A stretch of 6,177 nucleotides of DNA, taken from Methylobacter sp. (GTDB lineage Bacteria; Pseudomonadota; Gammaproteobacteria; Methylococcales; Methylomonadaceae). Positions within the stretch are counted from its first letter, which is position 1; each line of letters begins with the position of its first letter. The notes below the pieces were generated by a model, which saw nothing but the letters and a program-made list of their open reading frames with translations, was not told the DNA's origin and did not search any database. Position numbers and translations under genes: made by a program. The DNA is taken from contig JAQTLI010000182.1 in assembly GCA_028714995.1 (NCBI GenBank), positions 1 to 6,177 of the forward strand, read 5' to 3'. Below, piece by piece: positions 1 to 5,726 of the stretch.

Positions 1-600
1 TCTTTCGAGGTTAGCAATCTGCAATACCTGAGCCACAAGACCGACCTTCCATTGGTGCAATTGGTCGATGCCGACGATGTTAACGCCGACGGTTCGATCT
101 CGTTGATTGCGCCTTACAAACAACCTTATGACTTCGTGGTGACCGGCGATGCGCGGACTTTCGCGGACTTGGTGACCGACGAAGGCTTGAGCTTCGTTAA
201 ATCCTACGCCGACGCGGTTGCTCCCTGGAAACCTTATCTGGTGAAAACGGTAGCCGATAACGTCGACCGCAACGCCGACGGCACAATCACCATCAACGAC
301 CGCCGCGTCGACGGTAGCACTGGTGTAGTGGACATGGCGCACGGTAAAGGTTTGCAGGTTCACACCTGGACCTTCCGCAATGACGCCAGCGGTTACGGCT
401 TCTCCGATCCTAAACAGGAAATGACCTATTACTACGATCTGGGTGTCGACGGCCTGTTCACCGACTTCGCCGATACCGGCGTTGAAGCCCGCGATGCATC
501 AATAAATGCTGATATCATCAGTGTAAACAATCAATGCAAAGCTCACACCGATGAGCAGGAAAACGAACATAAGGATCAAGGCAGTCACCATGACCGTTAA
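1..600 (+). CDS. Glycerophosphodiester phosphodiesterase, C-terminal part (5' end outside window)
   Basis: This is the C-terminal part of a GlpQ-like phosphodiesterase, a family that hydrolyses glycerophosphodiesters to glycerol 3-phosphate and an alcohol, usually in the periplasm. The frame is open from base 1 (199 residues visible). The strongest signature is the end of the TIM barrel: VHTWTFRND (about residues 120-128) followed by YYDLGVDGLFTDFADTGV (about 143-160). Two stretches resemble EF-hand calcium loops, DADDVNADGSI near residue 23 and DRNADGTI near residue 89. Family members are metal dependent, but whether these loops bind calcium is a guess. The family-like sequence ends at about base 495. 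The last ~34 codons (SINADIISVNN onward) are AT-richer, polar and unlike the family, suggesting the native 3' end was replaced. The first in-frame internal TTG at base 52 is not the real start. Confidence 0.88.
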   Translation, partial: SFEVSNLQYLSHKTDLPLVQLVDADDVNADGSISLIAPYKQPYDFVVTGDARTFADLVTDEGLSFVKSYADAVAPWKPYLVKTVADNVDRNADGTITINDRRVDGSTGVVDMAHGKGLQVHTWTFRNDASGYGFSDPKQEMTYYYDLGVDGLFTDFADTGVEARDASINADIISVNNQCKAHTDEQENEHKDQGSHHDR

Positions 601-725
601 TTTGCAGTAAAAGCCTAAAAGCAAACCCGGTACATTTTTGCCGGATTTGTGTATTCCTGGCAAAGTTTGTTGAGCCGCAATTCTTTTTTCTTATCTTTTC
701 TGATGAGTTGATATTTGCCGGAGAA

Positions 726-845
726 TTAGTGCTTACGGAATAGCCTTTGGTAGGCGGCTGAGCAATGCTGGCTGCCTCGATCAGTATGAACAATCACACC
801 TTTCGGCATGCGATAACACCATAACCACATTACAAGGGCATGGAC
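726..845 (-). pseudogene. IS3-family transposase (orfB, DDE domain) fragment
   Basis: A minus-strand frame reads HALVMWLWCYRMPKG, then VIVHTDRGSQHCSAAYQRLF, then RKH and a TAA stop at 728-726. The HTDRGSQH block (coding bases about 788-765) is the hallmark of IS3-family OrfB, where the usual form is HSDRGSQY and the Asp is the second acidic catalytic residue of the DDE triad. The preceding LW.xxRMPKG and following YQRLF.KH also fit the family. Only about 40 codons are recognisable. The first catalytic Asp and the downstream Glu region are missing, and I found no terminal inverted repeats. It is a dead remnant marking past IS activity next to the left edge of the accessory block. Its exact upstream limit is approximate. 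Confidence 0.75.
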
Positions 846-887
846 TGGGTTAAAGGGTCGGCCCTATTCTCTTTAGAAAGATTAGCT

Positions 888-1183
888 TCAATTTTCCATG
901 ACCAGTGTGTAATGTTCGACAACTGGAAACGGATCATAGAAGTGATGCAAAAGCGCCCTCCACTCTTGATATTGGGCAGAACCACGAAAACCTTGGGTAT
1001 GATCTTCAAACGTCTCCCACTTTACCAATAAAACATATTGGCTTTGATTCTCAATACAACGCTGTAATTGATGGGAAATGTATCCGCACATTGTAGTGAT
1101 GATTTTTGATGCCTCATGAAAGGCAGCCTCAAATTCAACTTCTTTGCCCACATAACATTGAGAATTGCGATTTCTAAGACCAT
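888..1183 (-). pseudogene. Antibiotic biosynthesis monooxygenase (ABM) domain protein, frameshifted near the N-terminus
   Basis: This is a small ABM-domain protein, a ferredoxin-like fold usually forming dimers; members oxidise quinols, polyketides or haem, or have no known substrate. The main frame runs from GTG at 1151 to TGA at 888. It contains FEAAFHEASKIITTMCGYIS, the typical V.WET.EDHT.GFRGS.QYQEWR segment and FYDPFPVVEHY at the end. The true start is very likely ATG at 1183-1181, preceded by GAGGT (1192-1188), encoding MVLEIAILNV, the usual beginning of this family. That stretch is out of frame with the rest. One missing G in the GGG run at 1147-1149 would join them as NVMWGKEVEFEA, giving about 98 residues, the normal family length. 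It may be a true pseudogene or an intact gene with a sequencing error. Confidence 0.8.
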
Positions 1184-1187
1184 TTTT

Positions 1188-1192
1188 ACCTC
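1188..1192 (-). promoter_or_regulatory. Shine-Dalgarno of the ABM gene
   Basis: GAGGT lies 4 nt before ATG at 1183. It decides in favour of this start over the GTG at 1151, which has no comparable upstream sequence, and so reveals the frameshift between the two frames. Confidence 0.55.
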
Positions 1193-1235
1193 AAAATCGT
1201 TAAATAATGCGATTCGACTACACTTGTCATAACGC

Positions 1236-1328
1236 TATGGGTAGTTAAATCCATTTATGCTTTCTCTTTTTTGTAAAACTAAAATGGCAAAGACGACATT
1301 GTGGGTTCGTGGGTGCTTTCTACCCATA
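1236..1328. repeat. 9-bp inverted repeat spanning the gap after the isochorismatase gene
   Basis: TATGGGTAG (1236-1244) and its exact complement CTACCCATA (1320-1328) are 75 bp apart. The right arm contains the stop codon of the isochorismatase gene. Such an arm overlapping the stop, with a second arm just before GCGTTATGAC on the minus strand, resembles the layout of an integron attC site. However, neither end has a convincing RYYYAAC/GTTRRRY pair. No U-run follows, so it is not a standard terminator. Confidence 0.4.
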
Positions 1329-1871
1329 TTCATTTAAATATTCTTGTGTGGTTAGTACCGTGGCGAATGGGAATTTCAATGCCGCCATAAAGGATGCATG
1401 GACATCCGATGCTCTGACAACCCTTCCCTCAAACTCGAGATCACGTGTTGCGCAAGCATCAGAAATGACTTTGCAAGAATAGCCTAAATCAAAAGCCGCG
1501 CGAACAGTAGTATCAACACACATATGGCTCATAGCGCCACATACAGCCAATTCTGTTATCCCCGATTTTCGCAAGGTCTCATCAAGCCCGGTATCGCGAA
1601 ACGAACTAGGGTAGTTCTTAACTATTAGCGCCTCATTATCCTTGGGTTTCACAGTTTCATGTATTTCACAACCTTTAGTATTCGGAATAAAAAAAGGCGC
1701 TCCTTGATCACTGGAAACATGCTGTACATGAAATATTGGCAGGTGTGCGGTTCTGAACTTCTCAAGCAAAAGTTGGCAATTTTTTGCGGCATCTTCTATA
1801 CCTATCAATTCCAAGGCGCCACCTTTGAAATAGTCATTCTGAATATCGATTATAATTAAACCTTGTGTCAT
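1320..1871 (-). CDS. Isochorismatase-family cysteine hydrolase
   Basis: An intact 183-residue member of the cysteine-hydrolase (isochorismatase/nicotinamidase-like) superfamily, cytoplasmic Rossmann-like enzymes that cleave C-N amide or vinyl-ether bonds. The catalytic triad is visible: Asp9 in GLIIIDIQNDYF, Lys85 in ALIVKNYPSSF and Cys118 in CGAMSHMCVDTT, with the usual non-proline cis-peptide region just before the Cys. ISDACATRD (136-144) follows as in the family. The substrate cannot be told from sequence; a nicotinamidase metal site is not evident. The ATG at 1871 has GGAG (1881-1878) 6 nt upstream. It overlaps the stop codon of a short upstream frame (ATGA at 1871-1868), suggesting translational coupling. 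Length is normal. Confidence 0.93.
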   Translation of the reverse strand: MTQGLIIIDIQNDYFKGGALELIGIEDAAKNCQLLLEKFRTAHLPIFHVQHVSSDQGAPFFIPNTKGCEIHETVKPKDNEALIVKNYPSSFRDTGLDETLRKSGITELAVCGAMSHMCVDTTVRAAFDLGYSCKVISDACATRDLEFEGRVVRASDVHASFMAALKFPFATVLTTQEYLNEYG

Positions 1872-1998
1872 ATAGTTCTCCGTTTCGTTTGGTCAATCTT
1901 AAACTCACAGTATGTACCGTCCAGTGTCGACCTTGGTTCTAATCCCGGCTGATACTGTTTACCGTTCCAGCACTCCTCAACCCTCTGATGGCGCTCAT
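1868..1998 (-). CDS. Possible small protein coupled to the isochorismatase gene (uncertain, possibly frameshifted)
   Basis: Directly upstream of the isochorismatase gene a minus-strand frame reads protein-like sequence (RVEECWNGKQYQPGLEP, then RSTLDGTYCEFKIDQTKRRT) and ends in a TGA overlapping the next ATG. It has no start codon of its own unless it runs back into the end of the EamA gene. An ATG at 1998-1996 with GGAG (2006-2003) 4 nt upstream opens a different frame that stops after 19 codons. One extra base in the GGG run at 1983-1981 would join that ATG to the long frame, giving about 43 residues. I do not recognise the family. It may be a tiny cassette protein, a truncated remnant, or simply a non-coding leader. 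Confidence 0.3.
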
Positions 1999-2081
1999 AT
2001 TTCTCCGTGAGAGGTATAACATTTAAATTTATAGGCTGCCTGCAGGTAGTCCGGTGCAATGAGGGCTTGGGCTTTTTGTGC

Positions 2082-2960
2082 TCAAGTCGCCCGGATACGA
2101 ATCGCAATGCGAGGGCCAAGCAGATTGATGCACAAACCCACAATAACCAGGGCAGCGGCGTTTATCTTCCATTGGGAAAGAGGCTCACCCAAGACCCATA
2201 TTGAAGCCGTAAATCCAAATACCGGCACCAGCAACGTAAACGGGGCTACTGTCGCAGCCGGATAGTGACTCAATAACCAACTCCATGCCGCAAACGCAAG
2301 CAGGGTTGACGGATACACGATGTAGCCAATCGCACCGACAGTGAGCCACGAAATATGCGAAATGGTTTCAGAGCTCCAACTGTTCGGTTCCAGAATGAAC
2401 GACAAAGCCAATAGCGGCGGCCAAGCGACGAGGCTTCCCCACACGACCAGCGCGAGCATATCGACTTTGCCGAGTTTCTTGGAAATAAGATTGCCAAGTC
2501 CCCACGAAGCAGCGGCCACGACGATTAAGAGCAGACCATAAATCGAAATTTCACCACCAAGATTTGCTACAACCAACCCGATTCCGGAAAATGAAACCAA
2601 GGCCCCGACGATTTGCCAAATAGATGGTTTTTCAGCCAGAAATACGACAGCCAATAAGACCGTGAAAAACACCTGCAGCTGAAGCAGCAAAGACGACAGC
2701 CCCGCGGTTGTCCCAGCGTACATGCCGGAAAACAGCAATGCGAACTGTAACGAGAACATCACCAAGCCAAAGCCAGCAATCATACGCAACGAAGCGGCCG
2801 GGCGCTTGATAAAAAAGATCGCCGGAAATGCGGCGAGAAAGAACCTGAGTGCGCAAAGTAGGATGGGCGAAATTTCTTTGAGACCGACTTTAATGACAAC
2901 AAAGTTGAATCCCCAAATTGCGACGACCAATATCGCTAATGCCATGTGAAGTAAACGCAC
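2082..2960 (-). CDS. EamA-family transporter (drug/metabolite superfamily, EamA/YdeD-like exporter)
   Basis: An intact 292-residue inner-membrane protein of the drug/metabolite transporter superfamily. It has about ten hydrophobic helices arranged as two EamA repeats. The N-terminus VAIWGFNFVVIKVGL (about 14-28) and the following LRFFLAAFPAIFF match E. coli EamA (YdeD), an exporter of O-acetylserine and cysteine, especially well; export of amino acids or related metabolites is therefore the likely role, but the substrate is inferred. The second repeat ends with LLVPVFGF and GLCINLLG, as in relatives. GTG at 2960 is chosen over ATG at 2945 because AGGAG (2970-2966) lies 5 nt upstream of the GTG. 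The leader from the attC-like core site GTTGGAC (2989-2983) to the GTG is only about 28 nt, typical of a cassette gene. Confidence 0.93.
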   Translation of the reverse strand: MRLLHMALAILVVAIWGFNFVVIKVGLKEISPILLCALRFFLAAFPAIFFIKRPAASLRMIAGFGLVMFSLQFALLFSGMYAGTTAGLSSLLLQLQVFFTVLLAVVFLAEKPSIWQIVGALVSFSGIGLVVANLGGEISIYGLLLIVVAAASWGLGNLISKKLGKVDMLALVVWGSLVAWPPLLALSFILEPNSWSSETISHISWLTVGAIGYIVYPSTLLAFAAWSWLLSHYPAATVAPFTLLVPVFGFTASIWVLGEPLSQWKINAAALVIVGLCINLLGPRIAIRIRAT

Positions 2961-2965
2961 TGTCG

Positions 2966-2970
2966 CTCCT
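2966..2970 (-). promoter_or_regulatory. Shine-Dalgarno of the EamA gene
   Basis: AGGAG, 5 nt before the GTG at 2960. This strong site supports GTG rather than the internal ATG at 2945 as the start codon. Confidence 0.6.
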
Positions 2971-2982
2971 ATGACCGATTAT

Positions 2983-3130
2983 GTCCAACTGGCACCGACG
3001 GCCTTTGTGACCGCAATGAGTAGTTCTTGTTAGCAATGAAGAGTTCCAGCATGAATGTAATATGTCCTATGGGTTTAGATTCCAATACCTTGCGTTTAAT
3101 TTGGCCGTCGGCTGGAATGAATCGTTATAT
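2983..3130 (-). repeat. attC-like site between the LOG and EamA genes
   Basis: On the minus strand this gap begins with ATATAAC (3130-3124), which contains the LOG stop codon. It continues with GATTCATTCCAGCCGACGGCC-type sequence whose CCGACGGCC (3111-3103) is exactly complementary to GGCCGTCGG (3003-2995), and ends with GTTGGAC (2989-2983), a perfect GTTRRRY core. The order R''-like, L'', long loop, L', R' and a stop codon inside R'' are what an integron attC site shows. Against it, R'' and R' pair only partly and the spacer between the right arm and R' is short. At 148 bp it slightly exceeds the longest commonly cited attC length. Call is tentative. Confidence 0.4.
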
Positions 3131-3703
3131 TCTTGTTTTGACATTCACCCATTTCTCAACTTGCGGTGCGCGGTAGGCGTCCATTTGCACCAGCAGATCC
3201 TCAGGTGTATTCGAAACAAGAAGCATATCCCGGTGCTCCTTCTTCATGAAGCCATTTGATACGCTGTTGTCCAAGAACGACAGCAGTAAGTCAAAATATC
3301 CATTTACGTTTATAAGGCCGCATGGCTTAGTGTGTAGGCCTAATTGAGTCCATGTGAGTATTTCGGAAACCTCTTCAAGGGTTCCGAATCCTCCCGGCAG
3401 GGCAATGAAAGCATCCGAAAGATTGAACATCATGGTCTTCCTTTCATGCATCGAATCGACCACATGCAGTTCCGTCAGACCTTGGTGGGATTTATCGGCA
3501 AATGATTTCGGGATCACTCCGATAGCAAGCCCACCTGACTTTATAACAGTGTCGGCAACTTGCCCCATTAATCCAACATCAGCGCCGCCGTAAACAAGCT
3601 CACATTTCGTATCAACCAAAACCTGTCCAAGCCGTTCGGCCATCGCAATGTAACATGGGTCAAATCCAGGGCTTGATCCGCAATTCACACAAATTCTTTT
3701 CAT
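3125..3703 (-). CDS. LOG family (TIGR00730) Rossmann-fold nucleotide phosphoribohydrolase
   Basis: An intact 192-residue LOG-type protein. The family cleaves the N-glycosidic bond of nucleoside 5'-monophosphates; plant and some bacterial members release active cytokinins from cytokinin ribotides, while others act as AMP/nucleotide nucleosidases. Family marks are CVNCGSSPG at the N-terminus, YGGADVGLMG (38-47), HERK (86-89) and the diagnostic PGGFGTLEE (103-111) with its catalytic Glu. Length is normal for the short LOG subclass. ATG at 3703 has only a weak purine-rich AGAGAA upstream. The gene starts about 30 nt after GTTAGCG (3737-3731), a near-match to an integron core site. The stop codon TAA lies inside the attC-like element that follows. 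Confidence 0.93.
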   Translation of the reverse strand: MKRICVNCGSSPGFDPCYIAMAERLGQVLVDTKCELVYGGADVGLMGQVADTVIKSGGLAIGVIPKSFADKSHQGLTELHVVDSMHERKTMMFNLSDAFIALPGGFGTLEEVSEILTWTQLGLHTKPCGLINVNGYFDLLLSFLDNSVSNGFMKKEHRDMLLVSNTPEDLLVQMDAYRAPQVEKWVNVKTRI

Positions 3704-3753
3704 TTAATCATTCTCTTGAACATCACGTAGCGCTAACGAATCTATGCGGTTTG

Positions 3754-4201
3754 TCACGCATCGTCCGAATTGACCGCCAGATCAGGTAATATTTCTACAA
3801 AGTGATAACTGACAATGTTCATATTCCGGTTCAAGTAAAACTTGTGCGCCCGATAACGGTGAATACCGGAATCAAAATGGAAAGCATTGCACCCTTCAGA
3901 CGTTGCCAGATCACGAAGCCAAGCCATCATTTGTTTTCCATAATTTTTGACCCTTCACTCTCCAATGTTGACAGGTCTTCAACGTAAAGATGCTTACCCA
4001 AAAATAAATTTTTTGAAATTTTAAACCCGGCAACGCACACAACCTGAGCTTCATCCCGGAGGTAGGCCAGCTGGTAGCCCCTTCACTCATTAGCTCTCGA
4101 ACAAGGGGAACAAAAGAGGCTTCCACAAGCTCCGTGCGAAGCTGCTTCATGACTTGGAAGCAGTCGGCTAGTTCGTTGTCATTTTGTGCTAGTTTGATCA
4201 A
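3754..4201 (-). pseudogene. GNAT-family N-acetyltransferase, interrupted by two frameshifts
   Basis: Three consecutive frames on the minus strand together encode one GNAT acetyltransferase. Segment 1 starts at TTG 4201 and reads IKLAQNDNELADCFQVMKQL through FVPLVRELMSEG. Segment 2, after about 4080, reads YQLAYLRDEAQVVCVAGF and GKHLYVEDLSTLESEG. Segment 3, after about 3946, reads KNYGKQMMAWLRDLA, then HRYRAHKFYLNRNMNIVSYH, to TGA at 3754. The CoA-binding loop is KNYGKQ (motif A) and the C-terminal HRAxxFY-like stretch is typical. Both shifts fit one missing base at homopolymers (GGGG at 4081-4078, AAAAA at 3948-3944). Adding two bases gives 149 residues, a normal length. TTG is preferred because AGGGTGA sits just upstream. 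Substrate unknown. Either decayed or a sequencing artefact. Confidence 0.85.
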
Positions 4202-4224
4202 GAGTTCACCCTTTGTTTCAGAAT

Positions 4225-4266
4225 GTCTAACGCCTCAACGCTGGCGATATGACGTGTTTGTTAGGC
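4225..4266 (-). repeat. Short attC-like site upstream of the GNAT gene
   Basis: On the minus strand GCCTAAC (4266-4260, a perfect RYYYAAC) and GTTAGAC (4231-4225, a perfect GTTRRRY) face each other. They pair over 6 of 7 positions, as R'' and R' of an integron attC do. The inner part (GCGTTGAGGC next to R') also looks attC-like, but the inner arms pair poorly. The total length of 42 bp is below the ~57 bp of the shortest typical attC, so a deletion or decay is likely. The GNAT start codon follows R' after only about 24 nt, the normal cassette layout, and the DUF1330 remnant ends just before R''. Confidence 0.5.
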
Positions 4267-4284
4267 ATTTTAGTACCCATTGCA

Positions 4285-4502
4285 TTACAAGCATCCATCC
4301 ACTAAAACTAGCTTACTTGTGGTAGTTTTATGCCGTAATGAAAAAAGTGTTTGTGCGTCTGGGTCTTGAAGGAACTCGTTAGCATTTTCTCTTGATAGGA
4401 ACTCAATTACGACTATCCTTTCAGATTTCCAATCACCTTCCATAACTGTAGTGGGCTCTTCACCCTGGACAATGTATCTTCCCGAATGTTTTTAATAGGT
4501 TC
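4285..4502 (-). pseudogene. DUF1330 domain protein remnant (N-terminus missing)
   Basis: A minus-strand frame too short for routine ORF calling encodes HSGRYIVQGEEPTTVMEGDW, then KSERIVVIEFLSRENANEFL, then QDPDAQTLFSLRHKTTTSKL and VLVDGCL before TAA at 4287-4285. This is the C-terminal two thirds of a DUF1330 protein (small ferredoxin-like fold, function unknown; the family is related in fold to ABM proteins). Family members are ~95-100 residues and begin with ~30 residues that are absent here. A stop lies directly upstream at 4494-4492. One missing A in the run at 4493-4489 would extend the frame (EPIKKHSG) up to the GST stop codon at 4503. The 5' third was evidently lost in a deletion that joined it to the GST gene. 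Confidence 0.75.
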
Positions 4503-5132
4503 CTAAACTTCCTGTTCGCGTTTTTGTACACGAATAAATGCCTCACGAGAAAGCATTCGTTCCAAGTATTGGTCGATATTATCATGCCTTAAAGACATTG
4601 CTCGTTTATCACCTCGTTTGGCCCAGCTAAGAATATTAGCAACGATTAAATCCGCACAAGTAAACCTGTCACCAACTAAAAACTCACGGTCACTAAGACG
4701 CAAACTAAATACATCCAGGGCTTTATCAAATTCATAATTCGCTGTTACCAACATTTCCCGGATTCTGTATTCTTTAGGTAAAATAAACCGATGTTTCGCC
4801 ATACTCCAGAGTGGTGGTTCAAGTTCAGTCATGGCGAAGTAACACCATTGGTCATAGATGGCGCGCTCTGAAGTCCTACAGGCTGGCGTCAGATTCGATT
4901 CTGTAAATAAATCGCCAATGTAAGTACAGATCGCCGCAGACTCCGTCAAAATCAGATCGTCGTGAACTAAAGTTGGTACTTTGCCGCTGGGGTTGAGGTT
5001 CAGATAAGATTCCTGCTTTGCTTCACCTTTTCCAAGATCAACTTTAATAAACTCATAATCAACGTTTGCTTCCTCTAACGCCCAAAGAACTCTTGTACTA
5101 CGTGTATCTGGCATGCCATAAACTTTGATCAT
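4503..5132 (-). CDS. Glutathione S-transferase family protein
   Basis: An intact 209-residue cytosolic GST. The N-terminal thioredoxin-like domain spans about residues 1-76: VYGMPDTRSTRVLWALEEA carries the usual Ser/Thr-rich active-site region (Ser12 or neighbours), KVPTL (51-55) contains the cis-proline that binds the glutathione backbone, and ESAAI (64-68) binds its gamma-glutamyl part. The all-alpha C-terminal domain follows, with FLVGDRFTCADLIVANIL (151-168) forming the conserved N-capping box. Function would be conjugation or reduction of electrophiles with glutathione; the substrate is unknown. ATG at 5132 matches the usual family start although no clear Shine-Dalgarno precedes it. The stop is followed immediately by the truncated DUF1330 frame, indicating a deletion just beyond the gene. 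Confidence 0.94.
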   Translation of the reverse strand: MIKVYGMPDTRSTRVLWALEEANVDYEFIKVDLGKGEAKQESYLNLNPSGKVPTLVHDDLILTESAAICTYIGDLFTESNLTPACRTSERAIYDQWCYFAMTELEPPLWSMAKHRFILPKEYRIREMLVTANYEFDKALDVFSLRLSDREFLVGDRFTCADLIVANILSWAKRGDKRAMSLRHDNIDQYLERMLSREAFIRVQKREQEV

Positions 5133-5298
5133 ATTCAGTTTGTTATAGTATATTTTTAAACGACAATTCTTCTATTTTTGGTGAGGTGAGTTTGCAAGGT
5201 TTTTTGTATTAAAGCTCATTTGTGGGATCTGACGTGATATATACGACATCAATTGCCTGATAAAAACTTATCATCATATATTCCACTGTCTGATTGTT

Positions 5299-5721
5299 TT
5301 ACTGAGTCGTGTCCAGCTTGACCGTAGAATTGGAGGTAATCGCCGGAAATTTTCCGATACGGCCAAGATGAGTAAAGCCAAAGCCGCTCGAATACTTGAG
5401 CCCATAACCAAGCGCACGATCAAAGCCGATATGAGCGCACCAGATGAGGCCGACACCAAGGATGGTAGGCGCAGGAAGAACAAGTCCCGCCACAAGACAA
5501 GCAACGGCCCCACTATAGGAATGCGCTAAATTATAACTAACGGCCCCAATCCTGGAACCGGCAAAATAACCGAGAAATGAAATATCCGGCGTAAGAAAGA
5601 ACAGGGCGAACGTTCCCCAGCCAAGGCCGAATTTGGAATAGGCAACAGAAGCTGCAACAAGCACACATAACCCCTCAAGCCGAAGTACGACGCGCACTGC
5701 GCCTTTAGTTTCACCTGACAT
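5299..5721 (-). CDS. DUF4260 family membrane protein
   Basis: An intact 140-residue protein of the DUF4260 family, small integral membrane proteins of unknown function. It begins with the family RLEG motif (14-17), followed by about four hydrophobic segments (roughly 15-30, 34-52, 70-83, 86-100). Conserved polar positions include TPDISFLGY (44-52), SYNLAHSY (62-69), AHIGFDRALGYGLKYS (96-111) and FTHLGRIG (116-123). ATG at 5721 is supported by AAGGAG (5732-5727) 5 nt upstream. It is the first gene of the minus-strand block, so any promoter for the row probably lies above it. The last ~15 residues are polar and not obviously conserved. No enzymatic role can be read from the sequence. Confidence 0.92.
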   Translation of the reverse strand: MSGETKGAVRVVLRLEGLCVLVAASVAYSKFGLGWGTFALFFLTPDISFLGYFAGSRIGAVSYNLAHSYSGAVACLVAGLVLPAPTILGVGLIWCAHIGFDRALGYGLKYSSGFGFTHLGRIGKFPAITSNSTVKLDTTQ

Positions 5722-5726
5722 GCGGT

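Noticed and set aside
840..1096. Plus-strand frames opposite the ABM gene
   Set aside because: They are shadows of the clearly ABM-like minus-strand sequence and show no family features.
2034..2051. Near-palindrome around CTGCAG between the EamA stop and the small frame
   Set aside because: Mismatched, without a loop or T-run; no regulatory or recombination role can be supported.
3731..3777. GTTAGCG with a GCGGT/ACCGC stem as the attC of the GNAT gene
   Set aside because: The position before the LOG leader is suggestive, but GTTAGCG violates the core consensus, no R'' is visible and the stem is five bases.
5258..5273. TGATAA-AAAC-TTATCA hairpin downstream of the DUF4260 gene as a terminator
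   Set aside because: The stem is only six A/T-rich pairs plus two others and no U-run follows on the minus strand, so it is too weak to call.
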